A stretch of DNA of 64,000 nt. It comes from Ophioderma brevispina. Lineage: Eukaryota > Echinodermata > Ophiuroidea > Amphilepidida > Ophiodermatidae. The translations under genes and the position numbers were made by a program. The stretch lies in the NCBI GenBank assembly GCA_023653785.1, contig JAMKCH010012640.1, forward strand, positions 57,572 through 121,571, written 5' to 3'. Of this stretch, positions 11,004 to 22,990 are shown piece after piece. The notes beneath the pieces were generated by a model, which was not told where the DNA came from, did no database searches, and was given only the letters and a program-made list of their open reading frames with translations. The stretch's first letter is position 1. Each line of letters opens with the position of its first letter.

Positions 11004-12954
11004 AATTTAGGGAATTATGAGAACTCGAATTTATAGGTAATTCTTTCCTTTCAATTTATATATTGCCAATTAAAATGAACAATATCATATCAAAACGTGA
11101 AAGGGTTTCAACAAGAAGAAGTTTTCTTGAAACTATATATTTTCAAAAAATAAGTGAAAATAAGCTACTATAATATTTTGTTTGTGCCCTTTTCTCGGTG
11201 TTACAAATTGTCTTTGTGTTATAAATTATTTTTTATTTTTTTTTCTTTTTTTATTATTGTTAACTTATATTTATATAATTTTTTTTCTCTTTGTGTCACA
11301 CCCTTTTTGTCTTTTGGTGTGAATCGTTACAAACTCAATGGCGGGGAATTTAAAATTGAAGGTCCTTTTTGCCGTATGTTTAGCGCCGGATTCGTTGCAT
11401 ATTTTGTTTTTAAACTTATTACCACTACTAAATGCAGCTTGTATGACGAAATAACGTGGCGCTTGCTAAAAAATACAGGACTTCCCCACAATTAAAAAGG
11501 ACGGAAAACAAAAAGACAGAAATTTGGCCGTAATTTAAAGCTGAGACGAAATACCTAACAGAGATCGGAAGCACAAGCGTAGTCAATGTTACCAGCTCGA
11601 GCGTATCGAACCAGGTCATTTTCGCTTGGAATGACTGCCGCACGGTGGCGCTGTGAGCACCTAAGTTTTTCTATGAGCGAGTATCCTGCAAACCAGGCAA
11701 TTTTACCCAATTATGTGCTTGCAATTCATGACCTACGTTGAATAGAACTGCTCTTAGGACCTACTCACATTAACACTTATGGGTTTGGCATGTCATTCAA
11801 TAAATTCGTTTTATAAAGACATAAGTCAAAATTAAAATATTAAAAATGTCCAGTTAGATCCTATTTGTTAAAAAAATGAGTTTGAGAAATAAACTGGTCC
11901 CAATTTTTCAATTCTTGTAATATTGAAAGAGGAAAATTACACAGTTTTAATTAACCAGTGTATTTGAAGATATCCAAGAATGTCATAATACATTGAAATT
12001 TGGCAAATTCTTCCATTAGTAGGGACAAATGAGTGTACAAAATTTGGGCCATTTTCAATATTCCATGGCTTGAATTCAAAAGTCACCATGAGTACTAAAA
12101 ACTGTGTTCAAGGATTTTAGACAATAATACGCACGTGTGAGCTCATTGATTTAAAAATTAGCCCGCCAAAACTAAATTTCTTGGGGTTATACATTGAACG
12201 TATTGAATAAACGATTACTGCTTCTCGATCAGTCGAAGGAATCGTTGAAATTACCATAACAAAATCGTACCAGACACTGCACGCTTGCAGGACAACCATT
12301 GATACTTGCTTCGAATCTCGGTTAGGTATATTCGTCTCAGATTTAAAATCAAGCAAAATACTTTCTTGGTCCAATTTTTGCACTTATTATGGATTATCAA
12401 TTATAGGATATTTCAGGAAAAATACTGTAAATCTGGCAGGAAAATACATGGGAGCAATTCTGCCAACAAAAATCCCATAAACTACAGCTTTTATAGTTTC
12501 CTTCCAAAAATAAATTTATATTTTGGCCGTTTAGTGCATTATGTTTTCCAAAATTAAAGGTCCATGGTCCGAACGCTAATAGCCTAGTCCCAGGAAGCCC
12601 CAGATTTTACCCGAAAAAAAAACTCGAATAAAAGCGTCAGTTGTAATCTTTATATACGCCTGGTAAATTGGACATAAAAGACAGTATTTTGCTCTATTTT
12701 CCAAATTGCAGCATCGGCCTACACGTGTAGTACACTAAGGACATCCAAAGTGTAGGTCTAACGTTGAAGACCCTGGGTTTTGTAATTTATTGGACATAAG
12801 AACTTCCATAAACGTTAAGTGGAAAAAGTTGTGATTTATCTGTTATGATTGAGGGTGTATTATATTGATACTTTTTGATGATAAAGGAATCAACGATCAC
12901 TATTTTATCAAGGAGGAAAAGCTCTATCTTACTACCAAGTCATTTATATTTGTA

Positions 12955-13148
12955 CAGTGGAGTCGACCGGGGGCAAGTTGCCCCCTCTGGCTAGAAATGA
13001 TGAATGTGAATTTTTATCATTCTTTGCGCATTTTTCCAAATTCAGATTTAATTGAAGCAAATCACCGGACGAATTTATCGATTTTGCCCCCCTCTAGCAG
13101 GGACGACTTGGCAAAATTGCATCTGGATCAACGGCTCGGTACGCCATG
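12955..13148 (+). mobile_element. hAT-like MITE, decayed copy within compound copy 2
   Basis: It starts CAGTGGAGTCGACCGG and ends CTCGGTACGCCATG, imperfect versions of the 15-bp ends at 59921-60200. It is flanked by 'atttg.ta' and 'tatttatatt', as in that copy. The size of about 194 bp, against 280 bp, shows internal deletion. Confidence 0.65.
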
Positions 13149-13934
13149 TATTTATATTAAATTTTACAAGGCGTTCGGACGAATATCATTTTAATTCTGT
13201 AATAACGAAAACGAAGGAAGAGTATATTGGCAGAGTGTCACATGATGTTTCTAAAAATCGTAAAAACAAACGACTTCGGAGCTTTTATTGAAATGAAATT
13301 GACATCCCCATGGATATTATTGATGTTGTCATCATACCAACCATTGCGTATATAGCCCCGGAGCTAGAGACATTTGTAACACTTCTTAAGTACAAAAGGA
13401 TTGAGTGATTAAATATGTAGACAGACGCCAGAGACCCTGAAACATAATCCTTAAGTGCCACAAATGGGGCTTTAAGGAGAGGGGCCAAGACAAAGGTTGT
13501 ACAGGGGTCATTGTTTTAAAATTAATCCAATCATTGCTGAAAGTATACCATGTTATAACCACAAGGATTCAGGACAGTATAGTTTGTACTATCTCAACGT
13601 TCTAAGCGCTATAGACTAAAAACAGACACAATCAATAAAAGGGTCAATTCAGTGTACAGGGGTCAAATGTTAAAGTTGCCTTCGATTTGAAAAAAAATAG
13701 GATGGTGGGGTCATAGGTCAAAATAAGGAATGGTTGTGAAAAGGCTCGGGAATTGCTTGCTAAGAAGTAGGGGAAAACAAGGTTCATCCCCGTTGAATGC
13801 AATGGACGTTGACCTTCTGTGCCCCTACATCTGTAAAGTATTTAGGGACGTCAAAACTATTCCTTTATTTGATCCAATGAACTCCATCATTAATTTGCAC
13901 CATTTTATTAAATCCGAGCAACTTTAAATTGGTA

Positions 13935-14520
13935 CAAAGTAAGGAACAACATCCCCCTTCTGACTCACCATGACGTCATATGGTGAGGAAAGTCCGAAAT
14001 ACTGAATATAGGGTGGAAAATTGATATTCGAAATTTTAGCGGACTCAAACACCGTAGTATAGCTCGAAAATGCTGTCATTATATAAACTAGTCATTTCCC
14101 ACAATAGAGTCAAAACCGCATGAAATATGATGTTCCTAACCTTTTGAAGTGAAGTTTTCACGTGTGTGTTCTTTGGAAATTGACAGTTGTTGCTGACATG
14201 CGAACTTATGACGCATTGTGGACGGAAAGAGTAGGCTGTTGTACATTCATTTGGTATCGTGGTTTCCTGTGTGTGGTAGCATGTTTGGTACTTCTCTTCC
14301 GAAGGGGGTGGTTTACCACCCCCCCCCCCCCCTCAGTCCACTTTGCGATCACCTGTATCTTACCTATACCCCGGGAGTTTGTTTTTGCTTAAAAAGGAGC
14401 GAAAAAGTAATTGACAATTACATTAAATAATTGGCACCAAAAATGGTTTTTGCAAGCGGGTGAAAAAACATGAAGGGGGTGGTAACCCCCCCCCCCCCCC
14501 GTCGGTAACGAGGGTTAACC
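13935..14520 (+). repeat. Family F element inside compound copy 2
   Basis: It is collinear with 10090-10762 but shorter. It has TGACGTCA at 13971-13978, 'gaggaaagtccgaaat', two poly(C)-rich foldback blocks (near 14310-14330 and 14474-14500) and ends 'cggtaacgagggtt'. The 5' terminus is absent, as in copy 1. Confidence 0.65.
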
Positions 14521-14675
14521 AACACGTGCTGAAACTAAAAATAAATAGTATGGAAGTGGGGAACACCTAATAGCAAAGAAAAGCGACGAGCTAAAAGGAC
14601 TTTTGAGGGACTATGTACATCATTGTCTTAATTTGGCCGTAAATTAATCATGTAAACTGTTTACATTAAGTTATC

Positions 14676-14735
14676 TAACTGAGAATCGAACCTGGGACCC
14701 TCTGATATGAACCCAAATACCTAACCACGGGGAAG
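14676..14735 (-). other. tRNA-like sequence, tandem copy
   Basis: This is the same minus-strand pattern as at 10945-11003, with GGTTCGATTCTC conserved and an A-box-like 'gtggttaggtatttggg'. The 30-nt core including the B box ('gagaatcgaacctgggac' on the plus strand) is unchanged between the two copies, although the surroundings have many indels. Confidence 0.5.
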
Positions 14736-16250
14736 CTAGGGAAATATGAGAACATCGAATTATAGTATTACTTTCCTTTCATTTAATATAGTTGCCATTA
14801 AAATGAACAAATATCAGATCAAAACGTGAAAGGGTTTCAACAAGAGGTTTTTGCACTATCTATAAAAAAAATGAAGTGGAAAATAGCTACGATAATATTG
14901 GGTTGTCCCCTTTATGGTGTTACAAATTGTCTTTTTGTTATAACTTAACTTTGAATTACTAACAGAGCTGATTGGAATCCTGTTTTAAAAAAACTCAACT
15001 GGCGGGATTTAAAATTGAAGGCTCCTTTTTGCCGTGTTTAGCGCCCGGCTGTGCATATTTTTGTTTAAACTTATTCCACTACTAATATGCATCTTGTATG
15101 ACGAAATAACGTGCGCTGTAAAAATTACAGTGGACTTCACAATAAAAAGGATCACGGAAAAAATAGACAATATTTGGCGTATTTAAAGCGAGCGAAATAC
15201 CACAGAGATCGGAAGCAAAGCTGTAGTCCATTGTTAACAGCTCGAGCGTACCGAACCAGGTGTTTCGGCTTGGAATGACTTGCCGCACGGTGGCGCTGTG
15301 AGCACCTTAAGGTTTCTATGAGCGAGGTTATCCTGCAACAGGCAATTTTAACCCAATTCTGGCTTCAATTCGACTACGTGAATATACATTGCTCTTAGGA
15401 ACTACTCAAATAACAACTTTATGGGTTTGGCCATGTTATCAATAACTTTTTCATAAACATAAGTCAAAATTCAAATAAAAGTCCAGTTAGATCCTATTCT
15501 GTTAAACATTGAGTTGAGAAATAAACTGGTCCACAATTGTTTCAATTTCTGTAATATTGAAAAGGAGAAAATACACATTTAATAACTCAGTTATATTTTG
15601 AAGTATCCAGAATGTCATCAATACATTGAAATTTGAGCAAATTCTTCCATAGTCGACAAATGAGTGTACAAAATTGGGGCATTTTAACATTATGCCATGG
15701 CTTGAATTCAAAGGCATTAGTACTAAACGTGTCACAAGGATATTTGAAAAAATAAATACGCACGTGTGAGCATCATTGATTTAAAAATAGCCCGCCAAAC
15801 TCAAAATCTTTGGGTATAAACATTGAAATTATGAATAACGCTACTGCCTTCTCGATCAGTCGAAGGAATCGTTGAAGTACCATAACAAAAAATCGTACCA
15901 GACACTGCACGCTGCAGACAATCAATTGATACTTGCTTCGAATCGCTGTTAGGTATATTAGTCGCAGATTTAAAAATCAAGCCAAAATACTTTCTTGTCC
16001 AATTTTTGCACTATATGGATTATCAATTATAGGATATTTACAGGAAAAATACTTTAATCTGGCAGGACCCAAATACTGGAGCAATTCTGCCAACAATATC
16101 CAATAAACTACAGCTTTTATAGTTACCATCCAAAATAAACTTTATATTTTGCGTTTAGTGCATTATGTTTACAAATTACGGTATGGTCCGATCGTTAATG
16201 CCTCGTCCCCAGGGACCCAACTATTTTACCGAGTGCGAAACTGTTGGTTA

Positions 16251-17080
16251 ATCAGAAGAGCACCTACATTTTTCTCATTAACCTGTGCCAAATATTAGGG
16301 CTAAAGGAGTTTGTTTCGATATTATGAGCGAAAAATAGCCCCATTTTGATCGACCAATATTGTTTAATTCATGGGGAATTACAAAATGTTTTTAGTCACT
16401 TCAAAACGGGTTGAAATATCGGCGCGAAAACAAAAAAAAAATTTTACAGATAGGGTTGGGGTTGAAGGCCGTACTATCAAGATTAAAAAAATTATAGACT
16501 TACATGCACCGTAAAATTTCGGTTGACATTTGTGGATAGGCTACTTAGAGTGTTCGTCAGTGCTTTTTTTATTTTCAAAACATTCCATCTCTGTAATCGC
16601 CAAATATATATTTTCAGTGTTTGATTAAATCAATTTTTACAGTATACTGTAATTTCACAGTAATTATTTGGCAGAATCTTGTCAGTAAAATACGGCCAAT
16701 AATAATATTTTAGTGTGGCAAATGTCTCAGATAGCTACAACATTGTACTAATATAAACTTCGACCAGAATTCTATAGGCTACCCAGTGTTGACCGAGAGC
16801 GCATGAATCTCGCAAGATCCATTGATCGATAGGTCACTTTATAAGCTGTCGTACGGTGGTTTTCAGGTACATCAAACAGACGAATGCAGGATTGGTATGT
16901 TTGGAAGACTTCATTTGGCGTTGGGTATGATTTCCAAAGTGACAATCTATCCATATCTACAAATTGGAATGTTATTTACTCAATATTTTGTATATAAAAA
17001 GAGCTTGTGATATTAGTATATAATATGAAAAAAATCAATTCGCCAAAATGATCGATTGGCTGTGGAAAGACTCATACGAT
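16251..17080 (+). repeat. Family B (B1 to early B2), truncated by family A
   Basis: It continues directly from compound copy 2, as it does after G at 57474. Landmarks are 'aatattagggctaaagga', 'ttacagatagggtt', 'ttggcagaat', 'gagcgcatgaatctcgc' and 'caaattggaatgtta'. It stops in 'gactcatacgat', where family A begins. It holds only short, unconserved frames. Confidence 0.75.
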
Positions 17081-18200
17081 ATATTTTAAATGTCTGATGT
17101 TACATTTAAAAGGTATTTATTTATTTATTTATTTATTTATTTATTATTAAGTGTGGGAGTTTGGAAGTCCCTTTTGAGATTCCATGTTACCTATAGCAAA
17201 CAAGATTACCCTACGGCTTTTTATTTTACATTTATTGCAGAAAAGTAACAACAGAGGGCGTCATTGGTAAGTTTTTGCACCCAATGAAATCACATCTTAA
17301 AAGCGTTTAATACGGCCAAAATGACTGAACAATCCATAATAGGGAAAACCAAACCAACTTCCGTTTTGCTGCTTATGATATCATTAAACTTTAAAATCGC
17401 GGAATATGGACCCCTTAGTAAAAAATTAGCCCACAAGTCCTTCATAAAAATCCCGGTATTTTTCGCTAGAGGCCAAAATTAAAAAATGACCGCCAGGGCA
17501 CCTATAATCATGGACCACAGTCAGCTTGGATTTCTGTGCGAAAATTATGTAATAACGTTTAACTAATGTAAGATTCAAATGCTTGGGGTCGAATCACCTG
17601 AAAAAGTGTATGTGTTCACGATTTTAGATCCTCAGGCTCAAATATTACTTTTTCAAAAGTACATATTTTAGATGCTGCCAGCGGCCATCTTGGATTTTTG
17701 GGTGAAAATGACAGAAATTAAAGTCAGAATCGGAATCCTTGCGCTCGAACTACCCGGAAAAGTGTCTGTGTTCTGATTAGAAGTGCTCTAGCGACCATTT
17801 TAAATTTTGTGGGATGGACATGGGGGTCTTGGTTTCCTAATAGGTGCATAGAAGCCAAATCAATCATCATAACTACTAGCCAGAGAATGGTCACGGAAAT
17901 AAAATTATGTTTATCAATCGAATTTAGATTGGAGAGTATCCTCATGAGGTATGTTTAAAATTAGGATACGTTGATATACAATGCCCAATGATTATAGCTT
18001 GGAAGAGAGGGACTAATATATTTTAAATTGTCTGATGCTACATTTAATATATGATATTTATTTATTCTATTAAGTGGGGGTTTTGATGTAGCTTTGAGAT
18101 TCCATGTTACCTAATAGCAAACAAAGATTTCACTTGGCTTTTTATTTTACATTTAATTGCAGAAACGTCAACAGAGGGCGTCATTGGTAAGTTTTTGCAC
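17081..18200 (+). repeat. Family A, long unit
   Basis: This is a fairly complete long unit. It has 'atgttacatttaaaa', a TTTA microsatellite (about 17115-17145), the 'gagattccatgttacc' block, 'ttgcag' at about 17236 followed by a short segment and GTAAGT, then the 'cagcttggatttctg' and 'catcttggattttt' sub-repeats. A second 'ttgcag...gtaagt' at 18158-18192 abuts the next insertion. The last 11 bases, AGTTTTTGCAC, are duplicated on the far side of that insertion. Confidence 0.82.
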
Positions 18201-19838
18201 AGATTAGATACAACGTAGATGGCGGACGAAGACTGTATCCATGAAGCCACCTCCTAGCAACAACGCACCCCAAGGCCGTTAATGTGGGACATGACGCAAT
18301 AACAAAAAATGTGCGCACATGCTCCACTCTGTGCGCTCCGTTAAACTTGTATGCGTACTGCGTAGTGTGTCGTTTTATACACGCGCGTCCATCATCTGAA
18401 TAATGTCAACGAGGGCTCCATGCATCATAGACTTGCCGCTGAGTACCAGTTTTTTTTTTCTTCTGTATTTTTTTTATTCCCTGTATCGGGTCTGGTGGTA
18501 AAGAGAAAACATACAAATGCACCCCATACCCCACAACAGTGACTTAGATATAAAATACAGCGAAGGAATGAGAAAAACAACAACCACACACACAATCACA
18601 AACACATCCCACAAAACAGACAAGACGACAACATCAACAGGAAAAACAACAAAAAATTACTCAAACCATGGCACTCTCAGAAAAGGAAACTAACAAAAAG
18701 GAAACATTAATTTGAACCTTCAAGATTAATAATGTTAACTTTAAACTTTTAAAAAAGCTTGGAAACTGAGAGGGACAAGCTGAAATTTGTATGTAATATT
18801 TTAAACAGAGAAATAATCCAGATGTCATGTTGGGATAAAACCCTAATACCAAACATGAAATCGAATTTAGAAAATTCAAACATTTCACCAGTTTCGTTAT
18901 TAATAAATGAACAAAGATTATTCCATAATGGAGACACTTTTCTGCATTTACATCAAACGTGCAGAATGGTTTCAGGAAGATCATCACAAAAAGAACAATT
19001 AGAGATTACATTCTGCCAATTTTGTGAAGAAATACATGTAGTGCCCAAATTACCCTATGGAAGATTTTAAAATAGAGGGATCTTTCTATAGCACATTTAA
19101 ATTTACTTTGGTGAATGTAACTACATCTCTTCATCAATTTGAAAACATACATTCCATTATAGCGTCAATGGAATCAAATGAGAATTATTCTCTTAAAATA
19201 GAATATGCTTGAGTGCCAGTTTTAATTTAGACCTACTCGCCGTACTGTGATTACGCCAGTAATTTTGTAAACTTTTGCACAGTCACCATCTATCCCGAAA
19301 TTTCTAGTATTGCAGACCCATACATTTTTCTCCATTTTTCATTAGGGCCTAATTTGATATTTTACCATTTTATTGATTCCTTTTTCAAGTTCTTGAAAAT
19401 TGTATTCGATGTTACTCCAAATTTTTTTCGTTATCTGTCCTCGTCTACTCGCACATTTATTAAGGGTGGTCAATTTCTCCCGCGCCCGAGCCTTGCTCTC
19501 ATCTGACAACCCTTCCATTCTCTACTTTTCTTCTTGTAAATGATATCTGCCTACGTATAGTAAATAAAACTAAACTGAAGCTGAAACTGATTGCACTCAA
19601 AGTTTATCGTCACAAAAAAGTCACGTAGCGCGTAATTGACACGAACTAGGCATAGTGCGAATTTCCTGATCGCTAACGCAGCGCGCCTTAACTATCCGCA
19701 GCACACGCAACTGTTGCGTATTTTGAATCCAAAACAACTTGTTCGACGCACAGGTCGCTGCCGCCATGCCGCCAAAATCACCATGGAGCTTGGCTTCAAC
19801 TCCCTACGTGCTTTCGCCCTCACCTTCGGCGCCCTATG
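18201..19838 (-). mobile_element. Retrotransposed insertion in family A with 11-bp target-site duplication
   Basis: Family A is interrupted precisely. AGTTTTTGCAC occurs at 18190-18200 and again at 19839-19849, and A then continues. The insert carries an L1/Tx1-like LINE remnant on the minus strand (18440-19480). Its two outer parts, 18201-18440 and 19480-19838, are not recognised. The right part is CpG-richer than its surroundings (about 19620-19835). Variable-length duplications of this size fit target-primed reverse transcription. Confidence 0.65.
18440..19480 (-). pseudogene. L1/Tx1-like LINE ORF2 remnant, 3' part
   Basis: The minus strand reads KCAIERSLYFKIFHRVI, then a CSFCDDLPETILH zinc-binding-like motif (encoded by 18959-18997). 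After one stop comes 'PLWNNLCSFI' and a hydrophobic tail. Known Tx1 and L1-like ORF2 proteins end with 'C.FC...PET..HLFW.C' followed by 'FW..L..(F/Y)I'. The 3' untranslated part runs to an A-rich end near 18440-18480, preceded by a small palindrome CCCGATACAGGG. Upstream, 'NFQELEKGINKMVKY' at about 19380-19440 may be the thumb region. The remnant is 5' truncated and frame-broken. Confidence 0.7.
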
Positions 19839-20916
19839 AGTTTTTGCACCCAATTAAATCACATCTTAAAAGCGTTTAATACGGCAAATGGACTGAACAT
19901 TCCATAAGAGAAAAAAACAAACCATACTTTCGTTTTGCTGGTATGAATATCATTTAAACTTAAAAATCGCGGAATATGGACCCTTTAGTAAAATTAGCCC
20001 ACAAGTCTGTAAAAATCCCGGTATTTTTCGCTAGAGGCCAAAATTAAAAAAATGACCGCCAGGGCACCTATAATCATGGACACAGTCAACTTGGATTTCT
20101 GTGCGAAAAGATGTTATAACGTTTAACTAATGTCAGATTCAAAATGCTTGGGATCGAATCACCTGAAAAAAGTGTATGTGTTCACGATTATAGATCCTCA
20201 GGCTCAAATTTTACTTTTTCAGGGTGGCGCCGTTGACACACACACCGTCATCTTGGATTTGGGGGTAAGAATGATGCTGTAATGTCAAAGCAATGTCAGA
20301 TTCGAAATCTTTGTGGTCGACCTATCCGAAAAAGTGTCTTAGTAAACGGTTTTAGATACTCTGATCAAAAACTACATTTTTTAGATGCTGCCAGGGGCCA
20401 TCTTGGATTTTTGGGTGAAAATGACAGAAATTAAAGTCAGAATCGGAATCCTTGCGCTCGACTTACCCGGAAAAATGTATGTCTACATGATCATAAGTGC
20501 TCTAGCGACCATTTTAATTTTGTAGGATGGACATGGGGGTCTTGGTTTCCTAATAGGTGCATAGAAGCCAAATCAATCATCATACTTTACTAGCCAGTGA
20601 ATGGTCACGGAACTATAATAATAGTGTTTATCAATCGAATTAGATTGGAGGTATGTTTAAAATTAGGATACTTTGATATACAATGCCCAATGATTATAGT
20701 TTGGAAGAGGGGGACTAATATATTTAAATGTCTAATGTTTACATTCCAAAATATTTATGTATTACTATTACTCTGGGGTTTATGTACCTTTGAGATTCCA
20801 TGTTACCTAATAGCAAATAAAGATTTCCCTAGGCTTTTTTTTTATTTTACATTTAATTGCAGAAACGTCAACAGAGGGCGTCATTGGTAAGTTTTTTGCA
20901 TTGTATCTAATCTGTG
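19839..20916 (+). repeat. Family A, long unit (first of a tandem pair)
   Basis: A complete unit from the 'agtttttgcaccc' block round to the next splice-like pair near 20860-20890. The first 190 bp or so are identical to 20917 onward. Three related sub-blocks of about 150 bp are visible, starting near 20085, 20249 and 20399. Each has 'cttggattt' and then 'gtcagattcaaaat..ttg' or a near variant. The unit ends in a 16-bp inverted scar (20901-20916). Confidence 0.85.
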
Positions 20917-21442
20917 AGTTTTTGCACCCAATTAAATCACATCTTAAAAGCGTTTAATACGGCAAATGGACTGAACATTCCATAAGAGAAAAAAACAAAC
21001 CATACTTTCGTTTTGCTGGTATGAATATCATTTAAACTTAAAAATCGCGAAATATGGACCTCTTAGTAAAAATTAGCCCTCAAGTCCCTCGTAAAATCCG
21101 AAAAAGTGTCTTAGTAAACGGTTTTAGATACTCTGATCCAAAACTAATTTTTTTAGATGCTGCCAGCGGCCATCTTGGTTTTTGGTGAAAATGACAGAAA
21201 TTAAAGTCAGAATCGGAATCCTTGCGCTCGACTTACCCGGAAAAATGTATTTGTACATGATCATAAGTGCTCTAGCGACCATTTTAATTTTGTGGGATGG
21301 ACATGGGGGTCTTGGGGGAGAATGGTCACGGAACTATAATAATAATGTTTATCAATCGAATTTAGATTGGAGGTATGTTTAAAATTAGGATACTTTGATA
21401 ACAATGCCAATGATTATAGTTTGGAAGAGAGGGACTAATATA
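20917..21442 (+). repeat. Family A, second tandem unit with internal deletions
   Basis: It starts identically to the preceding unit, then lacks the first two sub-blocks and the segment between 'acatgggggtctt' and 'gaatggtcacgg'. It is cut at 'gggactaatata' by unrelated sequence starting 'ccgtaaaatcgcg'. The pair shows recent unit duplication followed by deletion. Confidence 0.82.
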
Positions 21443-22990
21443 CCGTAAAATCGCGTATACAAGCACCGGTGCCTTTATTCGGACAATGTCGAAAACCGGA
21501 CAAGCGAGAAACATTGATTAGCGCCCCCTAACTGATAAGGTGAGTTTTGGCACGTTCTTCCGTGTATTATCATCGTAATATCTAGATCCCATGCATACCA
21601 TGTCCTTAATGATAAATAAATCTTTCTTACCCTAGCGGGGCAATAACATATGTTTAACCCCTGAATGAATTTTCAAATGTTAAAGGTGCATTTCGTGATT
21701 CCAGCCCCTTCTGTTTTATTCATTGTTCACTAGATAGCCTTGAGAAATGCTTATTCACAGCTTTTTAGTTGATCCCGACCTTGCGATTTTGTGTTATGAG
21801 CATATGCTTGTTTCCCACAGTCTCATAGGCGACTGTGTGGTAATTTCTGTCCGATTACGGACAGTAAAATCAAAAGTGCGGAATTTCTTACAGATGCGAT
21901 TTTTTTCCGAATTTCACGTAACATTAAGTACACATTGATACTAATGTAACCGTTCAGTGATATAAAAACTCTCAACTTTTGGGTAAGTAAATTCACCCAA
22001 ATGCCCCTTTACCAATATTGTGTGAACTAAGGCAGTGTCAACTCTGTTTGTTTGTTTGGCACACATTTGATTTTACCAACAAAGGTTATCCACTGCAGAC
22101 CAGCCTGAGCTGATGTTTTGCCAATTTAAAACAGCTATTTCACCAATTGTTAAAGTCACCCAAAACCCACATGGTCTCACGGCGGTAAATTTAATCACGT
22201 GCCCGCCGTCAGGCGATAAGGCGCAGCATCCGCGTTGCGTGGTGATGTTCTGTTCCGTCAATGAAAGCGTGCGCGGGTTTGATGTACTTTTCGCGAACGC
22301 GCGAACGAAAAATAATATTTGAAAATGTAAACCAAGCGATATTTAGACCAGATGAAATTTCAATTTTCTTCTGATTTCTGAGTTAGAGACAAAAGATGTT
22401 TGATTCATAGTGCATAAAGATGTATTCTCACAACTTGACAACATACTCAATTTAAAGTCAAAGGTGAAAGTATTTGAGAAAGAGACCGCTTGAAATAGCG
22501 TGAAAATCAACTTCACTAAAACGAATTTCTCAATGTTCAATTTTCGCAAAATTTGGCCAAAGTTCCAGACAAGATAACTTCTTCTCTGGGAACGGTTTTC
22601 TAAATTTTTCATTTTTCGATTTCTAACTAAAGATATTCTCCAATATATACTCAATTTTGGAAAGAATAAGTAAAAACTCACGCTTTTTGAACATTTCTCG
22701 ATATTTCGAAAAGTAAGCCTCTACTTTAAAAAAAATGAAAAAAAAAAACAGTCCCCAGACAAATTGTATTGTCTAAGAAAACAAAAACATCAAAAAATCA
22801 TGCAAAATTCAAATTGTGTTTGTTTATGCTGTCTGAAAATTTTGGGGCAAAAACAATGTTTTTAGGATCTCAACATACGGAAAGTTTTACATAATATCTG
22901 ATGCCATCAGGGTCATCGTCCAATTTTCTTCTAGAAATGTATTTACATGGCGATAATCAAACATTTGCAGAGTACATACAAATAGATACT
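21443..22990. other. Low-copy DNA without a recognised gene; CpG-rich patch
   Basis: No second copy of this stretch is visible in the window. Bases 22170-22310 are richer in CG dinucleotides than their surroundings ('cggcggtaaat', 'gcccgccgtcagg', 'cgcgaacgcgcgaacg') and cover a 69-codon open frame. The rest is AT-rich. I see no domain or signal that makes it a gene. It could be host unique sequence near an exon or an old promoter. Confidence 0.45.

Larger units (their letters stand above)
8705..12616 (+). repeat. Compound B-F-G segment, tandem copy 1
   Basis: This is matched in order by 12617-16250, giving a period of about 3.6-3.9 kb. Anchor pairs are 'aaaagcgtcagttgtaat' 8740/12637, the 'gggggcaagttgcccc' MITE 9090/12968, 'agttggtg..gctcatagg' 9850/13700, 'gaggaaagtccgaaat' 10141/13984, 'gagaatcgaacctgggac' 10950/14681 and 'cgcacggtggcgctgtgag' 11638/15292. 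The 3' part (G) recurs at 56640-57470. Spacing shrinks along the unit through many small indels. No frame is conserved, so this is non-coding duplicated DNA. Confidence 0.85.
12617..16250 (+). repeat. Compound B-F-G segment, tandem copy 2
   Basis: This is a collinear match to 8705-12616. The join at about 12605-12620 passes from the B1 start ('ggtccatggtccgaacg') straight to the B3 start through a shared 'cgaaaaaaaa' run. This is the signature of a deletion between A-rich tracts that removed B1 and B2, still present at 57474-59590. It contains its own MITE (12955-13148), F (13935-14520) and tRNA-like copies. Confidence 0.85.
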
